A stretch of 64,000 nucleotides of DNA from Mauremys mutica (GCF_020497125.1 NC_059082.1:23210965-23274964); one strand, 5' to 3'; numbered from the stretch's first letter, positions 1-14,000 are shown. The notes: generated from the letters alone by a model not told the origin. Numbers and translations are program-made.

Positions 1-266
1 CTAGGCCTTTCTCGACACCTGACTCTTTTTCTCCGGTTCCACTTGTACTATACATACTACTGACAGAAAAACAGCTGCTTTGAGTATATAAACTGCTTAC
101 ATCTGAGTGCTCCTGGTTTGGGACTAGGCTGCGGGGTCTGTTTCAGTCTGCGCCAGCTGGAGCCTTATTTTATTATATTGTACTTTTTATGGATCATCTC
201 CATTACTGTTGTGACTGTATCTGCAAGCAGTGAACAGGTCATAAGAATCAATAATGGCTCGGGGCT

Positions 267-320
267 TGATCTCAAGCCCATTGAAGTCAATGAGAGTCTA
301 TCCATTGACTTTACGGGGTG
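267..320. repeat. Short palindromic MITE relic
   Basis: The left half reads CAAGCCCATTGAAGTCAATG and is followed by a degraded inverted copy containing CCATTGACTTTACGGGG. This is the core of a small hairpin repeat seen many times in this window, for example at 3,045, 10,978 and 46,648. I infer a non-autonomous DNA transposon relic. No coding content or target duplication was recognised. Confidence 0.55.
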
Positions 321-837
321 TTGGCTCATGCCTTGGGTACCTTTGTATGATTCTCTGAAGAAAAAAGCTTTGCCTGTGTGGAGCAAAGATTCCTTTCTGT
401 GGAATTGTGCCTATTCTTTCTTATCCCTAAACTCTGCCTCTTCTTTCAATCCTCCTGTTTCCCTTTGTCCTGGCTGGCCTCAGTTCCACTATATATCTCC
501 CATAACCTTCTGATTTCATGTGAAGACAACAAAATTATTGGCACCCAGTTTGCTGCCATTCTTCTTGGTTGGCCTGGGCAGCTGTGTTTAAAACTATTCA
601 CATCACAACAGACCAGCGGTCACACCACTCATTATATGTGTTAACCACTCTCATTGGCAGTGTTGGAAGAGAAAATCTGACAAGGAGAGAGCAAGGTTAG
701 AACCAGCAGCACCAGCACCCAGAAGAGTGATACTTTTCTCTGTCTCAGGTACACCCCGTGTACTCATTCAATGCACAAAATAGCTGCCACAGAAATGGCT
801 GCCTTACCACCTGCAGCCTCACTTAAAATTTTAGGCT

Positions 838-994
838 CATGAAATTTCAAACAAAAAATGTTTGTTTTTTTCCATTTTCCCATTTTGATATCGAAAAGTA
901 ATAACTGTTCCAAAATTTCATTAAAAAAATGAAATTTCAGGGGCATTAATTTGCTCAAAATTAAAAGGCTGACATTTTCTGGTGAAATTTCATG
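838..994. repeat. AT-rich inverted repeat (MITE-like)
   Basis: CATGAAATTTC at 838-848 is matched exactly, inverted, by GAAATTTCATG at 984-994, with AT-rich sequence between containing more GAAATTTC-type words. The layout suggests a small non-autonomous DNA transposon. Similar wording (GAAATTTC, GGAATTTCAC) recurs near 49,600-49,640. The family is not named. Confidence 0.45.
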
Positions 995-1370
995 AATTTC
1001 TCACAGTTCTAGTCAATGGTGTTATGTTAGGTTAATAGCAGAGGCGAGCAACATTTGTCTGGAACGCTGTGAACAGGAGGTTATGCTCAGAGAAGATTCT
1101 TTGGAACCTAATAGCAACATGTTTGAGAGAGGAAACTATCAGAATATTTACCCTTTATACAGCCTCCTTGACCCCTTCTACCAGCCTCTTCTTAGCCTTT
1201 CCTTTCAACAGGCTTTATAGTATAGATCATCATTTATGCTCGTGGTTACCTAAATGTGTTACTGCCCTGCAAAAGGAAGGTCCCTTTTTGCTTGGGTTTT
1301 TCACAGGAACTCACAGTAATTCTCTTTACAGGCCAGTAATAATTTGATGTAAACATTGTCCTAATGCAGC

Positions 1371-1420
1371 TCACATTGAAGTCCATAACAAAACTCCTAT
1401 TGATTTCAATGGGGGCAGGA
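1371..1420. repeat. Short palindromic MITE relic
   Basis: CATTGAAGTCCATAACAAAA is followed by CTCCTATTGATTTCAATGGG, a decayed version of the hairpin repeat whose halves contain CATTGAAGTCAATGG and CCATTGACTTCAATGG. No target duplication was identified. Confidence 0.45.
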
Positions 1421-3044
1421 GCAGGCCACATGTCTGTACTTTAGAGCCAGTTTTCAAAGACCTAACCCTGTCTTAGCCTTATTGAAATGACAGTTAGATG
1501 ATCTTAGTGACTGCGAAACCTGCTGGAGATACACATTTGGATTATATGCATACCTAGTGGAGAGATTCACATATGCCCTCTAGGGAGTCAAAGCTTGAGG
1601 TCTAGCGGATGATCTGCTCTGGTCTCAAAGTATCTAAGAACAATTTTCAACACTTACAAACCATGGTTCAAAGTCTAAGGCAGGCAGCTGAATTACTTGA
1701 GAGCTTTTTTCACATGGCTCTCTTTATAATTGCTATGGAAGCAATCCCATTGGAGAAATATCTCACCTCCAAAGAGAAAATAGCACCCTGAGGCCTACCT
1801 AGATTTGTGGATCTTGACATTTTTTCTTTAGTCTCTCCTGGCAAGTGGAAACATGAGCTAAGTCTAAAGGCACAAGGTCTAGCAGTGACAATGCAGCAGA
1901 CAATGAGCGGAAAAGACAGAGCTGCAATATTACCTTCAATCTCTAAGACCTCTCTGAATTTACTTGAGTGTTTGCAACAGCACCCAGGGTCACAGTTCAT
2001 AAACTCAGTTACAAAACCCATTGGAGAGTTATGTCCGAGTCTGTCCCTAAGGCTTCAAAGTAGCTTACACTGCATTAGGAAGAGAGGAAGAAAAATGCAG
2101 CAGGGGCTAGGAAGTCTAAAATCTGTATTATTGTCAAAGGAACAATAGCAGCATCAGCTGTTCCTACTGTCTAACTGTACAGGAAGAGCAGACATCATTA
2201 GCAGCATAGGTCAGGGTTACCTCCCGGGATGGAACTATCCTCCATCTCATGCGCCAACTACTTTTTTCATGTGACTCCAAGAACAACGAGATATAGGAGC
2301 CTTTGGAGACAAAATCTGTAGCAGCAGCAGCATGGCTTGTGGTGGCAATAACTTTCCACTTAAAAGAAGCCAGCATGCGTGGTATGCCTTTCCTTCACTG
2401 AAGGGCATGCTGCAAAATTCATTCAATTCCATGAAGGAAAACAGAGCGTATAGGGAAAATGGGAATTTTTCATGGACCATGAAGCTGTCTGAGATCTTAT
2501 TTAGCTGGGCCATTTGAACACTTTTCAAACAACTTCTAACCAACCATATTTCCAGTCAGGCCCTAGCTGTAGATTGCTGCTGACACACTTTAGATATGCT
2601 TGAATTTTATTAATTTGAATCAAGACTCACAGCAGATGGGTTTACAATCCCATCCTGCTCCTTTCATAATCAACATTGCTAACAAGGATCATGTTCAGAC
2701 CTATGATACAAAATATTTACTCCTTCCCTTCTGTGTAGTCTTTCACCACACACTGTTCTCAAAGCTCAAATCTCATTTACCATCTACTACAACGACATTC
2801 ATATTGCTGTGAATTTTAGCCACAACCTGGAATTGAAATTATTTGTTTAGTCTCAAAAACCAACACAATAATGACAATATTATGATTTTTGGGTTGTGGG
2901 AACAATGGAGATGCACATAGGTGTCAAGAGAGGTGGAAGAAACTCTCCTGAAATGGCTGTCATATTCTCCTTTCTCCATGTTATACCACTATCCTCTCTT
3001 TAGATAATGGATTGATTTTATGTCCTACATAAAATTCTCCTTGG

Positions 3045-3100
3045 GTCTGGTCCAAAGCCGATTGAAGTCAATGGAAATCTTTCTAGGGGCTTTGGATCCA
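3045..3100. repeat. Short palindromic MITE (GGTCCAAAG termini)
   Basis: GGTCCAAAGCCGATTGAAGT at the left pairs with GGGGCTTTGGATCC at the right, around a CAATGG core. It is the same hairpin family as 10,978-11,043. An AT microsatellite-like run follows at about 3,104-3,125. Confidence 0.55.
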
Positions 3101-3508
3101 ACTATATATATAAATATATATAAAAAATGACAGAAGCATTGCATTCATCATTAGAAAGGAAATCCTTAACAAGAGGCTTTGCGGTGGTGGATCAAGCAGT
3201 GAACACGGGCAAAAAACAAACAAAAAACCCCCACAAAGACAAGTGCTAGTGCAAGCATAAGCACAGGTCAGTGTGAAAATGTGGCCTTGTGAGTCTTATT
3301 AGTTCATAAGTCTTTCTCCATCCATCTAGTCTCAAAGGGCTTTGTTTTTGCTCTTAGGGTTGGATACTGAACACTCAGCATCTGTTTTTAAGGTGGGACA
3401 GGCTGGTACAGTATTTCATGGCTCTTTAATAATAGAATGGATATTTATGTTTATGAATCTTAGGGAATTATGATAAACTCTCTTCCTATATTTTAATCCT
3501 CATTCTAA

Positions 3509-3650
3509 GGCTATGTCTACACGACATCATCATCTGGTGAAGAAACTCACCCACTGACATAGCGTGGTCTACACTGGGGCTTAGGTCGATGTAACTTACG
3601 TCACTCGGGGGTGTGGATTATTCACATCCCAGAGCGACATAAATTATACC
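3509..3650 (+). mobile_element. Truncated Harbinger-like MITE
   Basis: The left end, GGCTATGTCTACAC, is a Harbinger-type terminus common in turtle MITEs and follows CTAA, which would fit a TAA/TTA target site. The interior carries GACATAGCG, GGTCTACACTGG, GGTCGATGTAAC and GGGGTGTGG. Together these match a chelonian MITE I recognise. The right terminal repeat is missing or too diverged to place, so the end coordinate is approximate. Confidence 0.5.
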
Positions 3651-4278
3651 CAAGTAATTTGTCGAGTAAACATAGGCTAAATAATGGCCAAATATTCCTA
3701 GGTCTGGCTGTGCCACAGGGCACCCCAAACATGGGAATAAGACAGTCCTGCTGCAGAGGGAGGAACAGAGCACAGAGCTGCCAAGTAGGGGGAATAGGGA
3801 ATAGATTTGGGCATGCTAAATGTATGGGGCATGGCCAATTGGTCCATAATTTTCTGGTTCTACTATCCAAAATGTATGCTAGGCATATTTAACAGGCCAT
3901 TGATGCTATCACAGCCCTGAGGCTGCAGCAGCAGCCAGGAAAAGGTGGAGTGGGAGTTACTCGCTCTGGAAATGGCTTGAGGAGGGAGGATTCATCCCTT
4001 TGATTCCTTGCTTCATTGCTCTGCACACAAACCATGGGTAGGGACACTAATTTAAAACAGTCCTATAAACACAGCCACCAAGAAAAATTTTTAAAATAAA
4101 CACCAGTGAAGATTTATTTACTTCAGATATGGGGACTCTTTTGTAACATGCCAGCAGATTTCTCTTTTGATTGCAGCAGCTGATCTGATTCTGCTTTGCT
4201 GCATGTTCCATGTATCATTTAATCATATAGTTTGCAAGACTTGCGCCATTGTACATTTATTTTTTGTCAGACTTTTAG

Positions 4279-4361
4279 GCTCAGACTCTCAGCTGGTGGT
4301 GTATATTGATGCAGCTCCACTGAGTTCAATGGAGCTATGCCAGTTTACACCAGCTGAGGAT
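4279..4361. repeat. Palindromic MITE (CTCAGCTGGTG / CACCAGCTGAGG)
   Basis: CTCAGCTGGTG near the left end is mirrored by CACCAGCTGAGG at the right, around AGCTCCACTGAGTTCAATGG. The copy at 51,783-51,870 belongs to the same family and a half copy is at 6,830-6,876. This is a common non-autonomous hairpin repeat of turtles, crocodilians and birds, from recall. Confidence 0.65.
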
Positions 4362-6054
4362 TTACTTTTTAATATATTAATTTATGTAATCAGATATGCA
4401 ACTATTTCAATTAAACACTGGAGTCATGTATGCTGACGAAGTGCACAAATGTGCCTCTGCTATGGACGGAGGTTGATTTATACCAATAAATATTGACCTG
4501 CTGTGACAAAGCATTCATATTATTGGGCTGTATTTATATAACTAATATTTTCAACCTTAAGTTGTAGAGACATTTTACTCTGACATTTTAAAGTTCTGTT
4601 GACATATCATTGAAAATACCAATGTCAAAGGAGAAAGACATCTGCTTATTGAGTCATCTGTGCAGTGGACATTGAAGGTTCACTAATATTTAGGGCTCTC
4701 TTCAATAATTTTATGCATGCAAGCCCAAATTGGATGCAGAAAGGTGTTTATGCTATTAGGGAGAGCTGTTATCCCTAGTTTCCAATTTGCTTTATAAGCC
4801 ACGCTACTCACTAGTCATTAATGAGGTACTGAAGCGTAAAATTGTGATGTTCATTTGCACAGAAAAGTTATTTTGGATGCTTTTTAGAGGTTTTAAAAAT
4901 TTATAATTTTTCTCTCCTTCCAAAGCTTGTATGATTGGATTCATGAGAATACTGTTGCCTGGCTTTACAGGTATATTAATATAAGGAAAATAATAGTGAT
5001 GAAGTTTTTTTAAAGCGCCTTAACATATTCCTAAGTGTTTTTTTCTGTTAAGTATGTGACATAAATACGGGCATGGCATAAAGGTTTTACTGGCCCTTGT
5101 TTGGGATGACATGCATAGCAGTGTGCCCTGCAAAAATATTTAACGGATTTTCCTCTCAGTAAAACTAAGGAACAATGAAGGCCTTTCAGGCAATCTTGAA
5201 CTAATTTGTTTTTCTTAGTCTGGCTAGCCATGCTACCAGTTCCTTACTAAGCTGTGATACTTTCAAGGGAATTACTTGAATTACTAGTTATCTATGGAAA
5301 GCCTATGCCCAATGCTAGGGGAGGAGCACCCTGTTTTTAAACCATTCTGATGGGCAAATCTTTGATGTTCAATGGTGAGATGTAATTCTCCCATCCCAGA
5401 AGCACCAGTGTCATTTAAGCTGTCAGCAGCCACTGCATTGGATGTACTGTAGATCTAGCTGTCAGTCAATACTCAAATCTACTGAGGGACTTTCCACAGT
5501 CTGTACATATTGGCATGCGGAAATACCCAAACTCTTCTAAACTAATCTGGTCTAGCTTGATTAATAAGTTCAAGTATTCATAAAAGCTGAGATCTGCCAT
5601 TAAAGATGTGATAAACAATAATTTGTAACAAAAGAGCTACCTTTTCCAATTGTCTTCAGCTGAAGTGCAGAGTCCCTGCAATGATTTATTGCCTTACTGC
5701 CAGGCTGTTGATAAGTGGACACCAAATGGCCCCTCATTACTCAAAATCTCCTCCGATCTCTTGAACCAAAGTCCTTTCCAAGCTCCACTTAGTCCACTTT
5801 TGTTCTGAGGAAAATGAATCAAGGACCTTCTCTTGCTAGCCTATAAACTATTTTAGCATAAAAAATATCATAAATGAGAAAGGAGAAAATCTTGTTTGCT
5901 AAAGGGCTGCTGGATGAACTGCCTCTTGGCCTTTTGATAGCATCTTTGAAATGGAAATGGCCAGCTGCCTGACCTTCTGTTCAATGACCCTTTTTGTACA
6001 AAGTCAAATTGCACTGGCTTCACAGCAGCAATTCACCTCTGGACATAAACTAGA

Positions 6055-6112
6055 TTGGGGGGCGAGTGGGGGGGGGGGAAGGGGAAAGAGAGTGAGGAGG
6101 GGGAGGCAGGGT
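6055..6112 (+). repeat. G-rich purine tract
   Basis: The tract contains several G runs, including one of at least ten and others of four to six, separated by short A/GA spacers. Four or more G runs in under 60 bases satisfy the usual G-quadruplex pattern. It has no associated gene. Confidence 0.6.
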
Positions 6113-6684
6113 GGTGGTGCCTTTCTATTTGCAGTTTCTTTACGGGTATATATTTCTTTGATAATGTTTCCCATGCACATCAAAACCTGTGTTGATGAAA
6201 TAAATACAGCTAATAAAAAACAGAATTTTATTTCAACTGCTCATATGTCTGTACTATATTTTGAATGTAACTATGAATGTAACAAGCCTTCTTTAAAATT
6301 ATTAATTACAAAATTTAGTGTGTGAACAGTACCACATTCGATATATTTTAAAGAAAAGTCTCTAATCAGATATCGGATTGTGGCATTAATTATTTAACTC
6401 ATTTTATTAGAAGTCAAGCAAAAATATATATAATTCTGAGCAGGCTGAAAAATCAGCAAGAACCAAAGGAGAAAAGAAAGATAATATTTCTAAATAGGTT
6501 AAATTCAGATTTAAGTGCCCAAATTTAGGATTCAAATACCCATCTGAGAGGCCCAAGTACTGTAAAAATTGGTCTTGCTGGCAGATTTATGCCTTTGTGG
6601 CTTAGTTAGTCCATTGGTACAATTGCCTGCCATTTGGTTACCTTTTGTGATCAATTCCTTGTTAAACACATTTTGCTAAACTCA

Positions 6685-6745
6685 GGCCAGATCCGCAAGT
6701 GGAGCAAATAATCATAGATCCATTACACCATGTGTGGATCTGGCC
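6685..6745. repeat. Short MITE with GGCCAGATCC termini
   Basis: GGCCAGATCC at 6,685-6,694 is exactly mirrored by GGATCTGGCC at 6,736-6,745. The 61-bp unit with 10-bp terminal inverted repeats is a minimal hairpin MITE. The interior has diverged. Confidence 0.6.
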
Positions 6746-6829
6746 CAGGAGGTTTTCCATAGTTTCCCCAAACAGTCACAGAAATACAGACTTGTCTCAA
6801 TGGCTACCATCTGTACCCATTAGCATGGC

Positions 6830-6876
6830 AGGCCATGGAGCTATGCTGATTTGCATCAGCTGAGAACTTGGCCCTG
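6830..6876. repeat. Half copy of a palindromic MITE
   Basis: CCATGGAGCTATGCTGATTT, then GCATCAGCTGAGAACTTGGC, corresponds to the right half of the hairpin family at 4,279-4,361. The left half is missing or unrecognisable. Confidence 0.45.
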
Positions 6877-9800
6877 TGTCTTTCTGCAAAATAACAACTT
6901 ATTTTCTGGTGCCACATATGTAAAGGCATCTATCCCTCTGCCAATTGCTAAACTTCACCACATGAGGATAAAACAATTTGTTTAAAAGCCAGTAATTCTT
7001 GGATTTATAGTGTGTGATACGTGTCTGTCTAAAATTGTAGCTACACAACTCTGGCATGAGCAATTATAAATAATTAACCTTGAAAGAATTTCTATCCCTA
7101 AAACACCCTGCACATTTTCTGATAAAACGTGAGCTGCTATAATTGTTGTTTTACAGCTAACAGCCAGTAGTTTAAGGCTAAGATCTAAGTGTCAATTAAC
7201 TTGGTATAAGATCAGTTGAGAGTCAACAGTGCACAAGCATATGGTCAATGAAGAAATAAGTCTTCCTAAAGCCAGGGGTGTTTGATTGTTTCAATCCTCC
7301 ACTCTTCATTTATATCGTAAATGAGATGAAAATGGTTTAATTTGTGTAACTGGCAGTTGAAAGGAATGGTTAATTGAGAGAGAGCGGAGGGTTGGCAGTG
7401 CAGTCAGATCTTACAGTGGTTGTTTGATATGATGTGGATTGTGCCCAGTGGCAAGCTGCCCAGTCTTGTAGCACACACAAAAACAGTTCATAATTACACC
7501 ATAATTCAATCTGAAGTCTTGTTTCCAATAAATCCCACACAAAATTAGTATTACGTTCAGCAGCAATACATGGAGCTGACATTCGTGACAGCCCAGCACC
7601 GAAAGAGTGATGTAATCACACTGCCTGGGCCTACCATTGTTTACACATAATTATAACTTTTCAAAAGTAAAGAATCTGAAGGGTCATTAGCAGGGAATTT
7701 TTCTACGCACTGTAAGCATACTTTATTATTCTGTTTTCTAGCTCTCCTTCATCATAGTTTCCTTGCTGGGGATAAGCTAATGGGTGGGAAACGACTCAAG
7801 TCAGTTACAATGCAGCCGTAAGGTAGAAGGCAAACATTAACAAAGCTGCAATACTGTATGGTTTGCCAGGATGGCTCTGATTTTGCTCTCCTTTTCCCTG
7901 GTGGAAACAATGAGTAACCCCATGCTTAACTTTAAGCACATACATAAATCCATCCCTTTTCAGCAATGCACTTAATCACTTGCCTAATTCAAAACATATG
8001 CTTAAATCCCATTCAAGTCAATGGAACTTAGTTACAGGTAATACCTTCCAAAGATGCCTAAGTGACTTAGGAACCTAAGTTCCACTTTCAAAAGAGACTT
8101 GAGCATTTATGACCAGATTTTTAAAGGTGTTCAGGTACCTAAATACCTGCAGATAGGCCCCCCGTTGGATTTTCAAAGGAAGCTATGTGAATAACTCCCA
8201 TTGATTTCAAATGAGCAGTTGAGCACTTTTGAAAATTTGCCTCTACATGTTAAAGCATGTGCTGAAGTGATTTGCTGAGTCAGGGCTTTAATTGTAAAAG
8301 ATGGTAATCCCAGTCACATACATGTAAAACTGCTTATTCTAGGTACCAGGGACCCAAATACCATGGTGATGGGCATAATATAAGAACCTAAATAGAATGT
8401 ATAAAAAACAGATTGTCTGACATAATTAGAATAACTCACATCAAACAATGAGCAATAAACAAAGATCACAAGGGCTGATAACACCCAGCCTAGATCTGAA
8501 AGAAATGCCTTTTAAGACATGGTTATCAAAATTTAATCATTCAAAGCCTTTCAAAGGTAAAAAGAAGACAAACAAGTAAATGAAAAATTATCACAACACA
8601 TTTGTATAATTATGAGATTATTTAAAAGCATCTGAAATATTGTTGACACGAGGAAAGCAGAGGGCTCCCCCCCTTCCCTCATATGTGGCCAAGAAGAACA
8701 ATTTCACAAAGCTTAAGAAGGAGAAAAAAAATCCTCTCTTGGATTGAGAACAGGGATGAAACATTTCAGCCGAAAGGGCAATTTTCTCCAGAATATTATA
8801 AACCTTGAAGATTTCAGGATCTTAGAATAAAAATGCATCTTCTACCATAGCTCTTCTTTGCTGGAGTTATAAGAGCAGATAGGAGAAGAGGGCAGACTCA
8901 TTGTTCTTCCGGGAATCAAAATATGGACTCCTCTAGCTGAACGGTGACACACACAGCAGAGGCTCAGAGTGACAGTTGGGTGCCTGATTCCTCTTTGTTC
9001 CAATTTTAAAAGCTGCTCCAAGGTGAAGGGTGGAAATCTATGCATGGTACTTACATAGCCCCATTATTGTTTCACAATAAATATCTGACATCCTCCATTA
9101 GCAGATCAATACAAGCATGTGGAGGATACTCTGTGGGATCTATCCCCACAGGAAAGTGACACCTAGCTGGAACTCCTGCAGCCAGTAAGCTGTTCTAAAA
9201 AGAACTGATATTTGTCAGAAAACTGTCTGGTAACCAACAACCGCTATCTTGCCTCTACCAAAGAAAATGTTCAAGCTCCTTTTTTCATTCACAGGGCTCC
9301 AATTTCCTGAAAGACTAACAGTGCAAGTTCCAGTATCTTTGTTCCAAGTGGAACTGAGGGGGAATTTTCATTAGATGCTTCTTTTATCATCTTTCCCTAC
9401 ACCAGTGGCCAAGGGACAATGAAAATCCGCTAACCCTTCCAACTGCACCGTATCCCCTGGATACTAAACACCTTTGGTGTAGGCTCTCCATACCCTGAGG
9501 AAACATACCTAACTTCTAAATGTTTTTAGAATGTAGAAACACCCCTGTTGTTTCATCATGATGGCAGCAAAGGATTAGTGGGCATGATACAGATAGCTCT
9601 GCAAACAGAAATGCAATACTAACTCTGGTCTAAAAATCACTTATTGTGAATTGGATCAAATATAAGATCAAGAGAGTTCATGTTAAAAGTCAGCCCTTAT
9701 ATGCACAGATTTCATATTTTTATTTCCAGAAAGTAGGAATTATTAAAAAATAAATGGAATTATTTTACTTTCACTTAAAATAACAGCCTGAACCCTGCAG

Positions 9801-10150
9801 TGCAGCTTAACAATACTAATGAGCACCACTGAGAGTATCAGCAGAATGCTAGCTAGGGGGAAGAGAAAAGTGGTTCAGAAATCAGTGTGAGAACATGCAA
9901 ATAAAACACCTATCAGTTTTCAAGCCTTGCTCTCACAGTCATTGCCTCTACTATTAGGACAGTGGACAGATTCTGTGATGTGCAATTTCCTATGTGCTTT
10001 TTTTTTTTAATGCTGCTGGTTGTTAATTTTTAATTAGGATGGAAGTGTCAAATAAAATGTAATATCTGAAATGTAGAATTAAGGATGCTGCTTCTATCAT
10101 TTTGTGTTTATTGTTGTTTTCATCCTTGTTGATTTAATATTTTGGCTAAG

Positions 10151-10222
10151 GGCCAATTCCCTGCCTATTGAAGTCAACTGGAATTTTGACATTTCCTTTA
10201 ATGGGAGCAAAATCAGACCTTA
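10151..10222. repeat. Palindromic MITE relic
   Basis: GGGCCAATTCCCTGCCTATT, then GAAGTCAACTGG on the left and TTTAATGGGAGCAAAATCAG on the right, match a decayed hairpin whose intact form reads roughly GGCC..CATTGAAGTCAATGG..CCATTGACTTCAATGGG..GGCC. Confidence 0.45.
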
Positions 10223-10977
10223 AGTTCTGGTTTTCCCTGTTGTTTTTTAAATAAATGGACAATCTGTAGGGTAATTGACATAAATATAATTGATTGTCTT
10301 AAGGTTCATGCATCACTATAACTGGAAAATGTAAACACCAAACTGTAGTAGACTGAATAAAAAAGTGATACAGTTTGGCGTGAGCTTAGGTTTGCTGCTG
10401 GACTTACCAGTGTTTTTGTAATGATGGGAAGTGTGAGGAACAATGCCAGACCTGCACAAAATGCTGTATACACAAGGCAAAGGAGAAACTCACTAGGTCC
10501 CTGATCCTGCAACCCTGCTCTGCATATGTAAATGACCTTACTTCCATGGGGCTTGTGCTAATGCAGGGGTCTACCCATGTGGACAGCTTGTACGTTCATG
10601 TCTTAACTGACTATATATTGGAGACAGTGAAGCTGAAAGTACACAAAATGCTGCCAAATACAGAAAATAGCAAACTGGAAAAATACATCTTTTTTCTGCT
10701 AATTTTTTTATGTTTCAGTAATCTTAGGTGTTATGTAACTGTAAGAAGTTTTAAATTCTGCAGAAACTAACTTAGTCCCTAAAGAAGTGCTGATGTAATA
10801 TGCTACTGGGTACCAGTTTAGTCTTACCCCTGATTAAACCAATCTTTATCTGTTTTTCCACCTCTTCAGGCAATAGGGCCGCAGCAGAACTTGCTATGCA
10901 TGGGAGAGGATGGATAGCATTCAACCCAGAAGCTCAGTTGTAGAAGAAATGCTTTCAAGAATCGCAACTGAACGTAT

Positions 10978-11043
10978 GATCCAAAGTTCATTGAAGTCAG
11001 TGGAAAGACTTCCATTGACTACAACGGGTTTTGGATCAGACCC
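10978..11043. repeat. Palindromic MITE (GATCCAAAG / CTTTGGATC)
   Basis: This is one of the clearest hairpins in the window: GATCCAAAGTTCATTGAAGT on the left, ACAACGGGTTTTGGATC on the right, and two opposed TGGAAAGACTTCCA-type halves at the centre. The family matches 267-320 and 3,045-3,100. Confidence 0.65.
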
Positions 11044-14000
11044 AGAGGCTTTGGTCAGTTCCACAGGCAATTATACTGATAGTTCATGCTTCTCCTTCTG
11101 TCACACGGCTAGATTGCTCTGGGGCTGGCTGGGTTACCTAGCTCTCCTAGAAGCCATTTCCTTTGAGTGAATTTTGATTGTGAGGAATAGGTTATTGTCA
11201 TATGTTTGAAAAGGAGGCTTTGCACAAATCCTTATGAGATCAATATGCCAGGCTCATTTTATAGTTAAAATAAAAGGCATCAACTCCAAATGGCCACATA
11301 TGACTTTGATGTAAATTTATTTGTGCATACCTTTCCCCTATTAATCAGAATCCAGGAATAAACTTGTGTCAGCCTTTCTATTGAAAACACTCTGTACTTG
11401 GGGGCTAAGAGTCTCTTTTCATACACAGAAAATCTTCAGATCCGCAGAGATCATGAATGACTTTAAAATCCTGAACCTGATCCCAAACTGTTTAGAATAA
11501 TGTTTTAGGCCTGGCTTTGCTAAAAAGTTATTGCCATAAAAGCAGGGTGTGTGTAAGACAGCCAGTGCATTAAAAGCAATGTAAAAACAATAGAAAATTG
11601 ATATTTGCCATGTACTCGTTATCCTGGCCAGGCGTGAGCATGCATAAGATCAAGTACAGCAATCATGATTAATTGTGTTAGTACCTACAGCTCACCTACA
11701 GTCCTATATACAAACACAAGGGAATGATTAGAAACAAGTGTGGTAAGGTGGAACAGAAGAACTCAGAAGCTAAGTTGCTCTCCTGCAACTTGATTTGCTA
11801 CGTATGTATCTATACACAAATGGGGAAATTATCCCTTCAATTGACAGCAAAGTTTTATTTGACGTTTGAAAGGATAAAACAATTTCCCCAAATTCTTAAG
11901 TGAACAATGGGGAACACCTTATGGCTGTGAAGACTGAGAGGAGATTGTTTTAAAGGACTGTGACTCTAGGCTTCTTTGTTGTGTTAGCAGAGCTTTTCCG
12001 GGGGATTTAGCATGGATTGATTTGCAGTTTATTCTGCAGCCATTGTTTGTAAGGTGCTTTGCAAGCTCATGTACTCAACCTTAATTGTTCTAAATTAAAC
12101 TATGGGGACCAGACAGCACACATTTCAATCACATTTACAAAATATTGCCCCACATTCCATTGGGATTGCGATGTGTGCAGTGTTTGTGTACATGAAGGAG
12201 CAGAGAGGAAGCATACTTAGGAAGACATTTTCTTATAATTTAATTTACCCTTTTACATTTGTTCATAAAGGTAAAACAAACAAGGACAGAGATCCAGGCT
12301 AAGCTAAACAAGTGAAGTAGTTACGAAGATGCCTGTACAGTGGTATTTTTCTTATACAGTGTGTGTACAGAACATACAGTCCAGAAAAATGGTCATGACA
12401 GTGGGGAGAAATTTTTGATGCTGAATAGAGTCACATTGACTCTGGCAGCGACATAGCAAGCAATAAAAGTTTAGTTGGACTAGCATATAAGGGAGCAATA
12501 TAGCTTGTATTGATTTGTGTGATTCTGGGAGAAAGAAGCAAATATCAGTAGGGCTGTAGTCCTTCTAAGCCAATATGTCTTTGGACTATGGTGAAAAAGC
12601 CCTTGTAACATTTGCATGAAAAATGCCTTGCTTATCCTGCGCTAGGTCTGAACTGGGCTCGTGGTAAACTGGGAGCCAACAGAAACTTTGATGCTCTTTG
12701 GAAGAGCTATGTTGGCAGTAGCAATCGCCACAAAAATGGTGCAGACATGCATTGTACACAAAAATGTAGTCTGCAAGTAGAAGATTTTGGGAGGACGAGA
12801 TGCAACATAAGAGCTCCGTGATGGAACAGAAGCAACAAGCATTCTGGAGAGTGGCAAGAAGATGCTAGCCTGAAACCACAGCAGTGCTGGAATCAGAGCT
12901 CAGTAAATCTCAAAAGAGTCCAAGATCTGGTTCACTTTGCCTGCCGGTGTATCGAACTTTGTGAATCTCTCGCCATGACTTAGGATCCAGTAGCAGAAGA
13001 GCTGAAGCACTGATAGAAAGATTCTTTTTTTATTGCCTCCTGATTAGAAATAAAAAATAACTTTTTGCATGAGACTCCCAGGTGAAATTTTCAGACCAAA
13101 GATATTTGCTTAGTTCAGGTAAGCATCTGAATTTGAGGGTATTTTTTGTTAAAGCCAGATCATTTGAACTTTGGACCAAATCCTAGGCTGTGGCTAAGCT
13201 GTACCGGTGGCCTTTAAACTCTCCTACGCCTGCTGAAGATCAGCCTCCTTGGGCTGTAATGGAGCTGCCTCAGGGTTTGCTGTAACTTAAACCAGGCTGC
13301 AGTGACCACAGAAGAAGAAGAATAAAAATGCAGCTGAAGACTGTCATGGCAGAAGAATAACCTGCCTGTTCCCATTTCCTCCAGCCATGCTCCCCTTTCC
13401 CTGCCTCACCAGCAGCAAGGAGGGTGAATGCTTTCAAAGCCCTCACATTGGTTGTGCACCAAAGGATGTCATTTACAATGGGATGATCTTCCCTGGGGTA
13501 GATTAAACCTGTTTTAGGGCCATATGATGCTGGTGGTGCCTTGCAAAATGGGTACACCATAATAGTAAATTGTAACTTATATCTCCCCTCTCACTGGAAG
13601 GCAGCACTGACCAATCAGAGATCAGGGGCTTAAACCTCCACAACACTTGTATCTGGACTACAGAGGGAAAGACTCAAGTTCACATGTCCCCTGGCCACAC
13701 TGAATGGGCACTCTCCCAAGTGTTTACTAGCTGACTTATTTTACCTTGTCTTTTGTTGGTTCCACTGCTCTTTGCACCACTTGAGTCCTTTTTGTGGTGA
13801 AGGGCCGGGGTGTCCCAGGAGAAGGAACCAAGGCAGAGGAAATGAGAAGGTAAAGCAGATTTGGGAGGGGAGGAGACGACATGAACAGCACAGCCATCAG
13901 AGGGCAACCCCAGAAAAAAGGAACCGTGGCCAATCTCCCCATCCCTACAAGGCATTAGGCTAGCCAGTGGGGAGAGAAAAGGAGATCCTTGCCGGCCAAG

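Larger units (their letters stand above)
321..3044. other. Gene-free stretch, mostly unassigned
   Basis: No ORF resembles a known protein; the longest are short and lack domains. An AT-rich inverted repeat lies at 838-994 and a MITE relic at 1,371-1,420, both listed separately. The rest shows no tandem structure, RNA gene or splice-bounded coding segment that I can defend. Confidence 0.6.

Noticed and set aside
118..513. 131-residue plus-strand ORF near the left edge
   Set aside because: It runs straight through a palindromic MITE (267-320), has no domain and no supporting splice or promoter context. The first base of the frame is not a convincing start.
5951..6325. 124-residue ORF with Gly/Arg-rich centre
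   Set aside because: The Gly/Arg segment is just the translated G-rich purine tract; the rest has no family resemblance.
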